Part shown: positions 24,901 to 36,272 of the stretch, piece after piece
Layout of the letters: each line of letters starts with the position of its first letter
Numbering within the stretch: position 1 is the stretch's first letter
DNA from: Euwallacea fornicatus
Taxonomy: Eukaryota > Arthropoda > Insecta > Coleoptera > Curculionidae
Reading direction: 5' to 3'
Assembly (NCBI RefSeq): GCF_040115645.1
Contig: NC_089547.1
Span: forward strand, 5,208,001 to 5,272,000
DNA length: 64,000 bases
Translations under genes and position numbers: made by a program
The notes under the pieces: model-generated
The model's database searches: none
The model's input: only the letters and a program-made list of their open reading frames with translations
What the model was told of the DNA's origin: nothing

Positions 24901-27900
24901 GATACAATTTTAAAAAGGAATACCCTCTAGATTAGATCATTATTCCTCATTAATTGCAATGTTTTCTAGGTCAACCCAGTACTTGAAACCACGATAAAGA
25001 CTGTTGATCAAACATCGTACCTTTTAGCACTTCTCAATCGAATGCGTTAATAAATTATTATGACGTGAATGAACGAAATAGTGACGTCGATTCTTCTATG
25101 ACCAAAGAGTAATTATTCTGATACAGTGGAGAGTCTCTTGAGTGCAAGCTCTCTTGAAAGAGTCCGTGCAAAATCTCAATGTTAAGAAGTGTGATTCATG
25201 CAATGATTTCAAAATGTTTTCCTGTTTACAAGGAACACAATTATTGATTCATGGGGCTTAATCTCTCATTAAAGTATTAGGTTTCCATAGATAAAGGGAT
25301 GTTATGATATCAGCCAAGGAGATATGCATGAGCGTGACGTCCGCCCGGCTAATGGAATCATTTGCCCCTCAAATCCGGAACAGAGAGTGCGATTTTCTGC
25401 ACAAAATCAACAAACCCACTTACGTGAATCCAAGAACGAGAAGCAGTCCAAAGCAACGTCTCGGTTCCATCCTCGGTCCGATTGTATGGCACTAAAAGTC
25501 TACAAGCTACAGTTTTTAAGACAACACTACATGTGAATTAACGATGTCTACTTTTCGTAGGTTTAGACACAACTAGAGCTTGTCTTGTGCGTAATAGTTT
25601 TTTAATCCCGATTTGGAGGTGCAAAACTGTCCACGTGACACGGAGAGGACAACTTCCAACGATTAAGAGGTGGCGTAATGGGCGAGAGAATTGTTATGGC
25701 AGAAAAGCTAAGCCTTGTCGAGATAAGATAAGATATGGGCATTTACTTTTATACGTTTTACCTGCGTGGGATCGTTTGCTTTGCGATTCGCGGATCACGG
25801 GGCGTCACCACCGAAACATTTTGTCTGCTCGGGCTCGTTTCTACAGGGAAGGCGGAGCCCTGGCGATTTCCGAGGCGCGCAGAAACGTCCGGAAGCGCGT
25901 TCGGTATCCCAACGGGGTTCCATTCTACTCCGCTCATGGTTTACTTATGGCGCCACAGCGAACGGAACTTTGGTGAATAAAATGTGTTACGTGGAGTTGC
26001 TCTCGTTTCCTTTCCAATAACGAGGATATTCACTTTTGAGAGTTCGCATCGGTATTTTTGATGATTAATGGAATCTAGAATTATTAGGAAGCATTATTTT
26101 AGGAAATCAATTGTGCCGATTATTTGAGCATGGAATAACCCATAAATTTGCTTCCTAAATTCGTCCTTGAATGCGATTATTCGTAATGTGATCTGCTCTC
26201 GGCGACTACCCGAAAGAATGCATCCGCTTGGAGAGGGTAGGGCACACCCTGAGTGCGCAATGGAAAATTACCTTTACGCAATCAAAGGCTTAAGGAGGAT
26301 CCTTTTGGGTCTATCATATAAATGCAGTTTTAACTAATAATTATTATTTAGTTAGGAAAACTATCAGAATTGCCTAAACCTTTGCTAGAGCCCTCTATAT
26401 TTGACATTGACAAACGTCATCGCCTAAATGAACCCCAAGCCTAAAACAACCGCATTTAAGGCGCCTTGTTCACAGGTGGCGCTATATGATTTCCTCTTAT
26501 TTTAAATTAACTTTAAAAACACCCTGCATGTGGAACTCCTTGTATTTTTGTACCACTTTCTATTGAGTTTCATAACATCGTTTTCCTTGTTGCAGTACTG
26601 CAATGGCGGCGACTTGGCAGATTATCTAACAGGTGAGATTTATAAATTGAAAAGGTTCTGTCTGTACCACCAATGAGGTTTTATTTATCAGCTAAAGGCA
26701 GCTTGAGCGAAGACACTATTCGGCTGTTTTTGAACCAATTGGGTAAGTAGGAATTGCCGTATCGTGGTTGGAAATCTGGTTCTAAAAGCAGCGTTCTAGC
26801 CGGAGCAATGAAAGCACTCCACGCGAAGGGAATCGTTCACCGGGACCTCAAGCCGCAGAATATATTGCTGTCCCACACCGGTTCAAAGCCGCACCCCCAG
26901 CCCTCAGAAATAAAACTGAAAATCGGTAAAATTTGCTTTTTTCTGCTCTTGAAATAAGACTAGGTGCCCAAATAAGGGCTTTCGCCCCTGTAATTTTTAA
27001 CCAAAGAAGAGTTCTCTTTGACTTCTTTTCAATCATCAAAAATTCAATAAACCATTATTTTCTTTTAGCTGATTTTGGCTTCGCCCGATTCCTCCAAGAC
27101 GGCGTGATGGCCGCCACCCTCTGCGGGAGCCCCATGTACATGGTTAGCGCCCATATTCTCCTTGTTCTATTCAAAACTTCAACTTCATACATTTTAGGCG
27201 CCCGAAGTGATCATGTCTCTGCAGTACGACGCCAAAGCGGACTTGTGGAGCTTGGGAACTATAGTTTTCCAGTGTCTGACCGGCAAAGCACCCTTCCAGG
27301 CGCGGAGTCCTCAGGAACTGAGGAGTATCTACGAGAAGAACATTAATTTGACTCCTAAGTATGTTTGTGTGTGTGTGAGCGAGCAGTTTTGGAAAGACTT
27401 CAGATGTGTTTTTAAATAGCCTGCCCGCGAGTACCTCGCCAGAACTTCATGATCTGCTCATGGGGCTGCTCAAGCGCAGCCCGAAGGAACGAATGAACTT
27501 TGAGTTGTTCTTCAACCACAAGTTCTTGCAGAGGGATCCTCCTCAGAGTGTGGCAACCAACCAAGGAGGTACATATGCGCTTTGTACATGCTTACAAAAA
27601 TGTATGACCAGCTCTAAACACTAATTAATTGACTGATAAATACTTGTATAACCCAAGAGATCCTTTGTTGCATAGATTTGTCAATGCCAATCTTTGGGAA
27701 CTCTCCTCTGGCGAAGATGCCCCTGAAGCCTTCCACGCCCATTAGGGTGGCGACACCGCCCAGATCGCAACCTGGTAAGTAAGAAAACCGACATATAACA
27801 GTACTTTCGCCACGTTTTGCAATTCACGGATTGGCTCTGGTTTTTGGGGCATTCACTTAAAACTGCGACGTTTTGCGTTGGTTTGGAATCCCGCTTCCAC

Positions 27901-29956
27901 TAATCCCATCTTGTAGAATCACCGCGTTCTGCAAGGACCGCTCTCAGCTCTAGTCCTGAGGACGATTATGTTATAGTTCCTCCGCACATCCCATCCACCG
28001 GGTCGAATCCCTCTTTCGATATGAGCTTGGAGAAGGACAAAGAAAAGGAGAAACCTGTCAAGTAAGCGTGTTTTACTGATATTCGTAGAGGAAATTCGTC
28101 TTTATTATTTTGAGAGTGGCAACGTTGCGTTTCACGTAAAAGAAGCGGCAAATAGCGTGTTGCGCAGCTTGTTTTGTGAGACCAAGGTCGGTTTTGCGCA
28201 AGTCAACATGGGTTATGCGTTTTGGGAATGTTTGACGTTCATCAGGAAAAAAAATACTAAGCGCAACGTTGCCACGTTCCAGAGTTAGTCGTGTAAACCT
28301 GCGAAAAAGTAACAATGCCATATCTGGTTATAGCTTCAAATTGCCAATTCGCGCCTCGCCGCCTACACCAATTTTGACGGAGGGTTTAAGCCCGACCCGA
28401 CCCAATTTTCTGCCCATTTCCGAACCGATTCCGGTACCTACTCAGCGCGCCGCTTTCGAGCGAATGCACAGTCGAAGGAACGACGTCAAAAAAAGTGGGG
28501 AGGAGGTGCAACCACCTGCGTCACCCGTGGAGGTAAACAATGTCCATGATTATTAATGAATTATCTGAATAATGGCGAATTTCTGTTTAATGTCAGGTCA
28601 CCAACAGCTCTGTGCCGCGCTCTCAGCCTATTTCTGTGAAGCGGCCGCCAGATCGGCAGCGCAGCACTGATATTGATATAGCATCGTTGTCACCCCCATC
28701 TGTAATTCTTTCTCCAAGATTCTTACGTGAACAACCTTATTAAATGCTTCGTATTTAGGTCCAGTTCGTGATAGGAACTCCGCCTGGAGGTGGCAGACGT
28801 CGCTCCACCTCTAGTTCCCTCTGCGAAACTCCTCCGCCTCCGAACATATGGACTATAAGCCCCACTAGTGCCAAAACCATGCCTGGAAATTCTCCCCCTA
28901 TGTTGAGCGGTCCCTTGGCTCGAGTCTCCATTCTGAGCAGCCCCAATTTGAGCGACAACAACAATTTGGGGCGCAGCCCGGTGTTACCTTTTTGCACGAG
29001 GGCCGTGACCTTGCCCGAAATCTCCGAGATGGGCAACTACCATCATTTCTTCCAGAACGCTGAAACTGTCGCCAGTAACTGTGACGCGCAGCCTATTGCG
29101 TTCGCCCCGGAGTTGCCTGAGGAGACTCTTTTGGAAGTAGGTGGTTTAGATTGGAAAAAACAACTGTTGATGTAATTGATTTGTAGAAGGAGCACAACGA
29201 AACTTTAGCGAAAATCAACTTTGTTTTGGCGTTAAGTACTTGCGTTATCGAACTGGCCGCGCAGCGGGCTACTCCGATCAATGCTTTAGTCAATAGATGT
29301 TCTTCGACTGAGGCGACTGCTCCCGCTACGGAAGTGGAAAGACGCACCGAGCAAATGGTACTTTTGGTGCGCGCTTTGCAGCTTCTGAGCAGCGGCTTAG
29401 CCTTGGCCACCAAGCAGCTCAAGAGTGGACAACTAAGGCCCAGCACCACCGTCAAAAATGGTGAGTCTAGAATTTTCGACCAGCAAATTAATCATAGAGT
29501 TTTTGTAGTGGTATCCAGTCTGAACTCGAAATTCCGCTCCACCCTCGTAGAATGCAAGCAACTGAATAGTTCCGGATTACTGAACAAAATCGGGACAACC
29601 GACGTTACTGCAGACAAAATCATCTACAATCACGCCATTCAGATGGTAAAGACCCCTTTTTTTAATGTTGCAAATTGAGAAACATCCACGTTTCAGTGCC
29701 AGTCGGCAGCTTTAGATGAGCTCTTCGGCAACCCCGAGGAGTGCTTCCAACGCTACCAAACGGCCCAGATCCTGCTTCACAGTCTATCGCAACAGGTGCA
29801 CAACCCTCAAGATCGGATGCTTCTAACCAAATGTAAGAATTTTATGGCAGCAAATATTTTGTAATATTGGATGTTTCCACAGATAAAGATGCAGTGGAAA
29901 AGCGGCTTTACGTGCTTCAACAGCAAGGCTACATATTCGCTACTGATCTCCATTAA
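21994..29956 (+). CDS. Atg1: Atg1/ULK autophagy-initiating Ser/Thr kinase
   Basis: Eighteen exons join in frame to 817 residues: 21994-22083, 22269-22358, 22411-22494, 26596-26632, 26692-26742, 26800-26925, 27069-27142, 27198-27358, 27420-27568, 27676-27774, 27917-28061, 28289-28532, 28597-28701, 28759-29136, 29187-29460, 29509-29645, 29697-29832, 29883-29956. The N-terminal kinase domain shows [17 protein letters not shown] (catalytic Lys), [18 protein letters not shown] and MAPEVIM. The linker has DDYVIVP, matching the Atg8-binding LIR of ULK1, and [11 protein letters not shown]. The C-terminal helical domain, which in ULK/Atg1 binds Atg13, ends YIFATDLH. Role: starts autophagosome formation under TORC1/AMPK control. 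Intron 22495-26595 (4.1 kb) contains an antisense gene. AATAAA lies at 30432-30437. Confidence 0.96.
22812..25470 (-). CDS. Type I membrane protein with acidic ectodomain, nested in Atg1 intron
   Basis: Exons 25470-25424, 24602-24566, 24271-23998, 23952-23167 and 23113-22812 join in frame to 481 residues. The short first exon encodes [16 protein letters not shown], a signal peptide ending in donor AC|GTAAGT. The N-terminal ectodomain has Cys and Tyr ([19 protein letters not shown]) and then [15 protein letters not shown]. About 300 residues rich in Glu, Asp, Ala, Pro and Ser follow, without a recognisable fold. A membrane span ([19 protein letters not shown], near residues 400-420) is followed by a basic stop-transfer KKRKQR and a 60-residue tail. 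A 45-nt intron (23953-23997) keeps the frame if retained. Likely minus-strand poly(A) signal: TTTATT at 22680-22685. Family not recognised. Orientation in the membrane is predicted, function unknown. Confidence 0.75.
28116..28275. mobile_element. MITE-like inverted-repeat element in an Atg1 intron
   Basis: GTGGCAACGTTGCG at 28116-28129 is the reverse complement of CGCAACGTTGCCAC at 28262-28275, bounding about 160 bp with no coding capacity. The element fills most of the 227-nt intron 28062-28288 and ends 13 bp before the acceptor. No clear target-site duplication is visible. Related words (GTGGCAACGT) occur near 18263 and 18740. Confidence 0.45.
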
Positions 29957-30503
29957 GGTTTAACACACGAATTTGCTTGATATTAACGAAATTTTAATGA
30001 AAAAAATGTCCTCGCTTTACGGGTGTGTATCCGATGGTTTGTTTGCGGAATAACATGCAGTTCAATCGTTGCCTTATTGCCTCTCAGACAGAATTACCTT
30101 CGGAGGGTCAATAAGCCTCGATTTAAGTCTGTGTTGACGTATGTAATGAGTTTTATGTCCCACGTATTAGTTTAGACCCGTCGTTATCAATAATTAAAAT
30201 CGTTTAGTCTTGATAAGGTTCTGGTTTAGGGTCTTTTCTATTATCAATAACATTTCGACAATGATTAGGTGTTGTGAGGGCATTATTCGCCTGGGATCTG
30301 GGTTAATGTAGTGTTTTCTTTATAATTATGTTTTATTAATAGTGATATTAAGTTAGTTGTTATGATTACGTGTATAAGAAATATCAGTTCCCTGAAAAAG
30401 TAGTACCTTTACAAATTACCATTAATATATCAATAAAAAACATGTATAACAAAAATTGTAGCTCTTCCTGGGGCTGACATAGGCGCGGCATAACATAGAG
30501 CTC
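29957..30503. other. Convergent 3' region between Atg1 and aldehyde dehydrogenase
   Basis: Probable Atg1 3' UTR, ending near the AATAAA at 30432-30437, followed directly by the dehydrogenase stop on the other strand. No coding exon seen. Confidence 0.6.
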
Positions 30504-33070
30504 TCAGTTTTTAACTGGCAACATGATAGTGATGGCCTTCGTTTCCAGGTAGTCGTCCACTGAATCGGCCCCCCTGGAAATTAAATATTTTCAAAATACG
30601 TATATCCCAATACGATTTCCAGGTGTTCAAGCCGTTGCGCAAGAAAATTCCTTCCTGGTCACGTTCATCGACATAGAACACGCTCAAGAAAAAGTTTCCG
30701 TGGACCGACCTTAAGAGTCTTCATTGTGGAGTACTCAACAGAGTAAAAATACTCACAAATCCTTCCCGAAGCCGGACTTCTTGACGCCTCCAAACGGAGT
30801 CTGAGGCGTGATGTAATCGTAGGTATTTATCCTGGGATAAATGGGTTTGTTGGAGCCAGAAGTCGAACAAGCAATAGCGTTCTTACCATACTGAACCAGC
30901 TTCTACAGCATTGGCAAACACGAGGGCATTATCGAGGTTCTTGGTGATAACTCCAGCTGCTAGTCCGTAGGTCGTCTTATTGGCTCTCTCGATCACTTCG
31001 TCCAAAGTGTCGAACTTCAGAATTGTTTGTACGGGACCGAAAATCTTCAAAAATAAGTCGATTTAAGCTCTGCAGAGTGTTTCAGGGCCAACATACCTCG
31101 TTGAGCGCACACGACATATCATCCTTGACATCCGAAAACACGGTGGGTTCAACGAAATAGCCCTTTTCCCCTATTCTGCTACCACCGGTTTCTAGTTTGG
31201 CACCTTGTTTTTTGCTCTCCTCCACGATTCTCAGGATTTTATCCAGGGAAGGTTTGTCGATCTACAAAAAGAAATTCTTAATAAAATTCAACGTCATGGG
31301 TTTGTTGAATATACCTGTGGCCCTTGAATGACTCCGTTTTCGAAGGGATTTCCCACTTTCCTGGACTTGGCCTTCTCCACTGCCTTCCTGACAAATTCCT
31401 GGTAGATTCCGGACTGGACGAACGTTCTAGAACCAGCGCAGCAACTCTGACCTTGGTTTTCGAAAATTGCCGCATGGGCTATGTTGACAGCGTCGTCAAC
31501 TGATAAAGATAAAATTCAGTAGGGGTCCAAAGGAAAACTATTCAGACTCACGATCAGCATCGTCGAAAATCACCAAAGGGCTTTTGCCTCCCAGTTCGAG
31601 TGACACGCGTTTTAGGTTCGATTTAGCTGAATATTCCAAGATTTTGTGGCCAATCTGAAACCCAAAATGTTTGCAAATTTTAACGGTGCATACTGGATAA
31701 AGTGGAGTGGAGTAATTGCAAACGGGAAAAATGCACAAGTGCTGAAAAATACGCCGCCAAAATCTGTGAGAGAAAAGACGATTTCGGTGTTTAAATCTTG
31801 ACAATTTGGCGGAATTTTCCTTTTCATCAGCTTTTAGCAAGTTAATTAAATTTAACAGGCACTCTATACTAAACAGTTTCATCTTACATCAGTGGACCCT
31901 GTAAAGGCAACTTTGCGCACGTCCTGATGCAAGCATAGAGCCTCCCCAGCGATAGGACCGTATCCCGGCAAAATATTGACAACCCCATCCGGAAACCCTG
32001 CTTCCTTGGTAAGGGCCGCCAAAACGAGCGCCGTTAACGGGGTTTGCTCCGCGGGCTTTAAAATGAGAGTACATCCAGTACATAAAGCTGGCCCAATTTT
32101 CCAGATCGCCATCCCAATGGGATAGTTCCAGGGAATTATTTGGGCAACCACTCCCACTGGCTCCTTCTTAGTCATGGAAAAACCAGGACCGTCTGCAAAT
32201 CCCTGATTTACTTTGGTGGTAGAGGGTGATTGAAAAAAACCTTCGAGCAGGCAGTGAAACGTTAAAAGCGCGTCGAAGATAAGTTTATCAGCTATTATCC
32301 GTGCGAGAGATGTTACATGGTGAATAGCCAATGACTTAATCTACGCCCTGCGTTTACATTTCCATCACCTACTGTCGGTTATTGCACTGACCAACTGGTA
32401 TGGTGTTCCCATGGATTTTGTCGCAGAGCCCTGCGTAGTACCGCAGGGTGTTCGAATACATAATCAGTTCGCCCACTACAGCGTCCAAGGGCTTGCCAGA
32501 ATTAAGAGTTTCCAGTTCGGACAAGTATTGACTGTCCCGATCTAGCAGGTCTGCCAGCTGAAACGTATGCAACGGTGAGTTTTGCGCAATACTATCAGTG
32601 AGTATATGATAGTTAAGGGTTGGTTACTTTATTTATGAGCTTGCCCCTATTGGAGGCATTCATGCTGCGCCACGGTGACCCTCGCGAGAAGGCTTTTTTG
32701 GCGGCGGCCACGGCCACATCCACATCCTCCTATAACAAACTCTTAAAATGAAAAATGCGTTTTTCCCATTGTTGGCGTTCCCGTGCCTTTTGCGCTTCGG
32801 CTACGTCGGCAATTTTTTCCTCAGTCATGGGATTGAAGGTGGGAAAGGTCTTCTTGGTGACCGAGTCCACGAACGTGTTGTTGATGAAGAGCTGAAAGGG
32901 GCAATTGCATTAAAATCTTGGACTTGATGGGATATTCCATTAAGTACGATCGTGAGCATATTCATCCACCGCATAACGGCCGATCAAAGTGCTTCCGATC
33001 ACCCGACGTGGGGCCGGCACATTCGAAATTTCCTCACCTTGTTGTACTTTATTTCAACGTTCCTCGACAT
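30504..33070 (-). CDS. Aldh: NAD-dependent aldehyde dehydrogenase, ALDH1/2 class
   Basis: Eleven exons join in frame to 488 residues: 33070-33038, 32891-32787, 32729-32628, 32557-32392, 32192-31888, 31654-31552, 31499-31315, 31261-31097, 31044-30887, 30831-30757, 30573-30504. Hallmarks: [35 protein letters not shown] (Rossmann NAD site), LELGGKSP (general-base Glu), [11 protein letters not shown] (the first Cys of the CC pair aligns with catalytic Cys302), [17 protein letters not shown] and a C-terminus [12 protein letters not shown]. It starts [11 protein letters not shown] with no mitochondrial presequence, so it is predicted cytosolic and ALDH1-like: oxidation of aldehydes, possibly retinal, to acids. 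The intron 32786-32730 starts with GC instead of GT: AAAAG|GCACGG. Confidence 0.95.
31744..31861 (+). repeat. Intronic repeat with short inverted arms (copy 1)
   Basis: CTTGACAATTTGGCGGAAT at 31797-31815 followed by CAGCTTT and TAATTAAATTTAA recurs at 37212-37277. Here it is preceded by a near-inverted arm, GAAAAATACGCCGCCAAAAT (31744-31763), opposite ATTTGGCGGAATTTTC (31804-31819). Lies in a dehydrogenase intron. Confidence 0.5.
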
Positions 33071-33599
33071 GATTAAAAAATACCCACCGACAGCGACTGA
33101 GTGAGTGTATGTAAGAGATTGGTAAACACGAACGTGAGAAGAGGATTAAATTACCACCAGGTAACGGCCGAATTCAGACACGAACAAAGCTAAAGAGTCG
33201 CTCTTAAGACGTGTATTAATGAAATTTGTTAACTACTTAGCAACAATAATCAAAGTGAAGGATATTGCACGTCAGTACCTCAAAGATGTTTATTGCGACC
33301 GACAGAACGATCTATTTTGATAAGCTCTCGTATCCACCTTGGACGACAAGGGGACGTCGGGGTAAAACGGTCATAACCTCAATTACCCATCCAGCCTTTA
33401 ACGAAATCACGACATTTTGGACCCAACGCTTTGCTCTGCTTGATGTTGCGATAAGCAGCTGAGGCCAGAAATCGATATTTTACAAGAGTTACAGCAGCTC
33501 TCCGAGCTCTTCCCCGTTTCCCTGGTGTTGCCCCGTAATCCTCTGTTTACGCGCTTATAGCAGAAACTTGATAAAGATAATTTATTTTAATTGCACTCC
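33071..33599. other. Upstream region of aldehyde dehydrogenase
   Basis: Presumed promoter and 5' UTR of the minus-strand dehydrogenase. At its far end TTTATT (33581-33586) gives a minus-strand AATAAA just behind the stop of the small frame at 33600. No other coding signal seen. Confidence 0.45.
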
Positions 33600-33890
33600 T
33601 CAATGTGACCTGGTAATCGCTTGATTGGTCCTCTGCTTGTTTCGCAAGAGGCTCCTTAAAACGCCTCTTCCACGGAAGCTGAGATTAGGCTGTCCGGACT
33701 CCTGCAAACCTCCATAGTTCCTCCTTTCCTCGTCATTCCATCCAGACTTTACATAACCACCGATGGGAAGATTTCCTTGAATGGACGCCCGCAGGAACCG
33801 CACGGGGACATTCCTTAAATCTGGAAATAATGCCCCGAGCTTTCGAGAAAAAGACATTTCAATGTATATCCGGTTGCACGTCCCAGACAT
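33600..33890 (-). CDS. Candidate small protein or terminal exon, 96 codons
   Basis: Open from ATG at 33890 to TGA at 33602-33600, with AATAAA (reverse of 33581-33586) about 15 nt after the stop. It encodes a Gly/Arg/Asn-rich peptide including GNLPIGGYVKSGWNDEERR and SFRGRGVLRSLLRNKQR. A strong acceptor (TTATTTCCAG) falls inside the frame near 33819, so the true product may start in another exon. No known family. Support is the open frame plus the close poly(A) signal only. Confidence 0.35.
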   Translation of the reverse strand: MSGTCNRIYIEMSFSRKLGALFPDLRNVPVRFLRASIQGNLPIGGYVKSGWNDEERRNYGGLQESGQPNLSFRGRGVLRSLLRNKQRTNQAITRSH

Positions 33891-33940
33891 GCGCGATCGC
33901 GGTTTGAGATGCGCAAAGAGTCACAACGTACAAGGGGGTG

Positions 33941-33948
33941 TATAAAAG
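33941..33948 (+). promoter_or_regulatory. TATA box
   Basis: TATAAAAG in context GGGTGTATAAAAGTTCGC, 42 bp upstream of an ATG in good context (CAAAATGAGC, 33983). Suggests a transcription start near 33970. Confidence 0.5.
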
Positions 33949-33982
33949 TTCGCTTAAGTTTCAAGCTGCGTTTAGCGACAAA

Positions 33983-34408
33983 ATGAGCGTGGAGCCGTTC
34001 AAAGACGCACTTCAAGCTGACAATCGAGTCTCATTGACGATTTTCCTCGAACTGCTTTTGGTAGTAAATGCCTTAATCGCACGTTCGCACACCTCTGGAA
34101 TATCCCTCGTAGTATCGAAGTGCCGACAAACGTCGACAGAGGAGCTGCGATCTGTAAACGTCACGCAAGGAGGGAAATTGAAAAATTAGCCCTTTTGCAC
34201 GCACTTTCGCAGGCATTCGTGATTACGCGCTGTAAGTTGCTTTAAGCGATCTCTTGCGATATCCGGCCTTTCACACCGCCGGCTTGCAGCACTCGCCTTA
34301 GAAGCCGCTTTCAACTGGTGGCCTCAAAACCAGGTGACTTTTCTTGGCAACCGAGGCACAAGGTGCAGTTCGACGAGATCAATGGCCGGTTCCATGACAC
34401 AGTCATGA
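33983..34408 (+). CDS. Candidate small protein with N-terminal hydrophobic segment
   Basis: Proposed exons 33983-34153, 34213-34231 (19 nt) and 34290-34408 join in frame to 102 residues. The two introns are 59 and 58 nt, the common size in this window, with acceptors TTTCGCAG and GGCTTGCAG and donors TCT|GTAAAC and GCT|GTAAGT. The N-terminus MSVEPFKDALQADN precedes a hydrophobic stretch (VSLTIFLELLLVVNALIA), either a signal peptide with a long n-region or an anchor. Unspliced, exon 1 reads 68 codons to a stop. The TATA box supports transcription. The 3' end lies only about 60 bp before the F-box gene start, so this could instead be part of that gene's leader. Family unknown. Confidence 0.3.
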
Positions 34409-34471
34409 CAATGCCAGTGTAAAATTTACATTTTTTTTTACATTATTGGAGCATTAGCAGCACTGAAACCG

Positions 34472-36272
34472 ATGGATCAATTCGAGGAAATAAACAATGA
34501 GAGTGACCACGAGCCGGACAGCCCCAAGGGGTACTACACGAGGGCCAAGCGCAGGAAGTTGTGTGAGAAATACCAAGACGCGGAGGATTCGTTCTCGAAC
34601 TTGTGCGCGAAGTCTGACAGGAGAAAGAGGAAGAATCTGATAATGTTTGTGCCGACCGAAGTGCTGCAGAGGATTTTCGAATACATTTCGTACCACGAAT
34701 TAAGTAAGCGGCGGGCGGCAGGTTTTTTCCACCAGCGGTTAACCCGTGACGACTCTGCAGGTTCCACGCTCAGGTTGGTTAACCGACGGTTCAAGACTGT
34801 CGCCGAAGACCTCCTAAACTTCGGCTTCAAGCGAATCGAGAAAAGGCTGAAATCCCTGATGGGCACCACCGATTTAGCCTTGGGATACACCCAAGACGAC
34901 ATGGAGATCAAGTGCATTTCCAAGCTGCTCTGCCTCCTAGAAATCCTAATTTCCCAGTGCTCCGTGATAGTCTCCACCATTTGGAGGTACGTCTACAACG
35001 GATTCTACAAAACTCGCAACACCTGCATGTACGGAGGACTGATCATCGACATCTTCGACATCTTCATGTGGAAGTTCCTGCACTGCCCCAATCAGCTTTA
35101 TGCGCCGGCGGTGATAAAAGATTATGCAAGTGGAGGCGGGATGGCGGTCTTCCAAGGGCTAATTGAAGATTTTTCCAGTCTCTGCCCCTGGAAGTGTCCA
35201 GGATAGTTCAGCTGACCAAGGCCTTTTGCATACACTTCGACAAAACGAACGAGGAGGTCATGAGCAGCTGCTGCATCCTCAGTGGGTGCAAGATCGCGGA
35301 TATTCTAGATTCAGCCAAATTCGCCAACAAGCACGTCCATTACGAGAAAAGGGTGTCCAACTTTTTCTTAGCTAAAGTCGGGGTTCTCAGCGATAAGAAG
35401 GATAAGTAACGACATATCGCACGTGTTTTTCAGTTCAGCTACTACTTCAAGAACTCCTGGTTCGTGGCCATGCCGATTCCGTCCGGCAAAGCGATGGACT
35501 GGCCCCAGCAACAGCGGATGATGCACATGAGGCTGCGCCGGATAGTCTTGGCCCACAACGACATGTACCTGCAAGTAGGGCTTCGACGATAACACGCCGA
35601 CGATTTCTGCAGCGTTAGTTACAGCAGGAGCAGTACAAACGAGAAGTCTCCTTGCGCCCCAACGCTCCTACTGCCATCAAGAAGCCGGGCAACAACGTTT
35701 ACACCGGCTATGGAGACGTCGAGGACAAATTTTTCTATTACGGAGTAATGAACGATGGTGATGTGAGGCTGTGTCTGACTTGCGCAGTCACTAAACGAGT
35801 AATTTAGGGGCGTTCCGCTCGAAGTTCCACCCACCAGAGGACGTCGACGGGCGGGACGAAGAGGACGAGCCGAACGAGATGCTGAACAATCCGGCCGTGG
35901 AGCCGGACCTGTTCAATTTCGACGACGACGTGCTCTTCAGGCTTCCCTATTTAGGTTAAAGTCCCATTTGGGTTGTTTTTGAGAGTTTTAATCCATGACA
36001 GGAAAATCAGGCTTCAAGGTTGATCTATCAATTCGGTGCCCCCTGGCCTATGCGCCGTTGAGCTACCTGAGGACCTTGGGCGAGGACGAGCTCGGCAAAA
36101 TGAACGGAAGGGCCTTGGTCAAAGGTAAAGGACTAAGGGGGTTGGAAGGGTGATTAAAGCTCCGCTCCTGTGCTTAGGTGAGAGTCAGCTGCATATGGAT
36201 TTTGAGTGCTTCGGTGCCCATTACGCCCGTCTGCCCGTTCGGTATCAGTACGAAGTGGGCAGGAGATGTTAA
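34472..36272 (+). CDS. F-box protein
   Basis: Exons 34472-34703, 34761-35125, 35179-35376, 35434-35574, 35625-35757, 35808-35954, 36002-36124 and 36178-36272 join in frame to 477 residues. After an acidic, then basic N-terminus (YYTRAKRRKLCEKY) comes an F-box, FVPTEVLQRIFEYISYHELS followed by TLRLVNRRFKTVAEDLL, spanning the first intron. The rest has conserved-looking segments (DIFMWKFLHCPNQLY, KNSWFVAMPIPSGK) but no WD40, LRR or Kelch repeats. F-box proteins are substrate receptors of SCF (Skp1-Cul1) ubiquitin ligases; the substrate is unknown. The second intron (35126-35178) begins GCAAGT, a GC-AG intron. AATAAA at 36402-36407. Confidence 0.85.

Noticed and set aside
25587..26020. Overlapping plus-strand frames in a GC-rich block
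   Set aside because: Three frames open at once, a sign of GC-rich promoter DNA; it is probably the promoter or leader of the nested membrane-protein gene.
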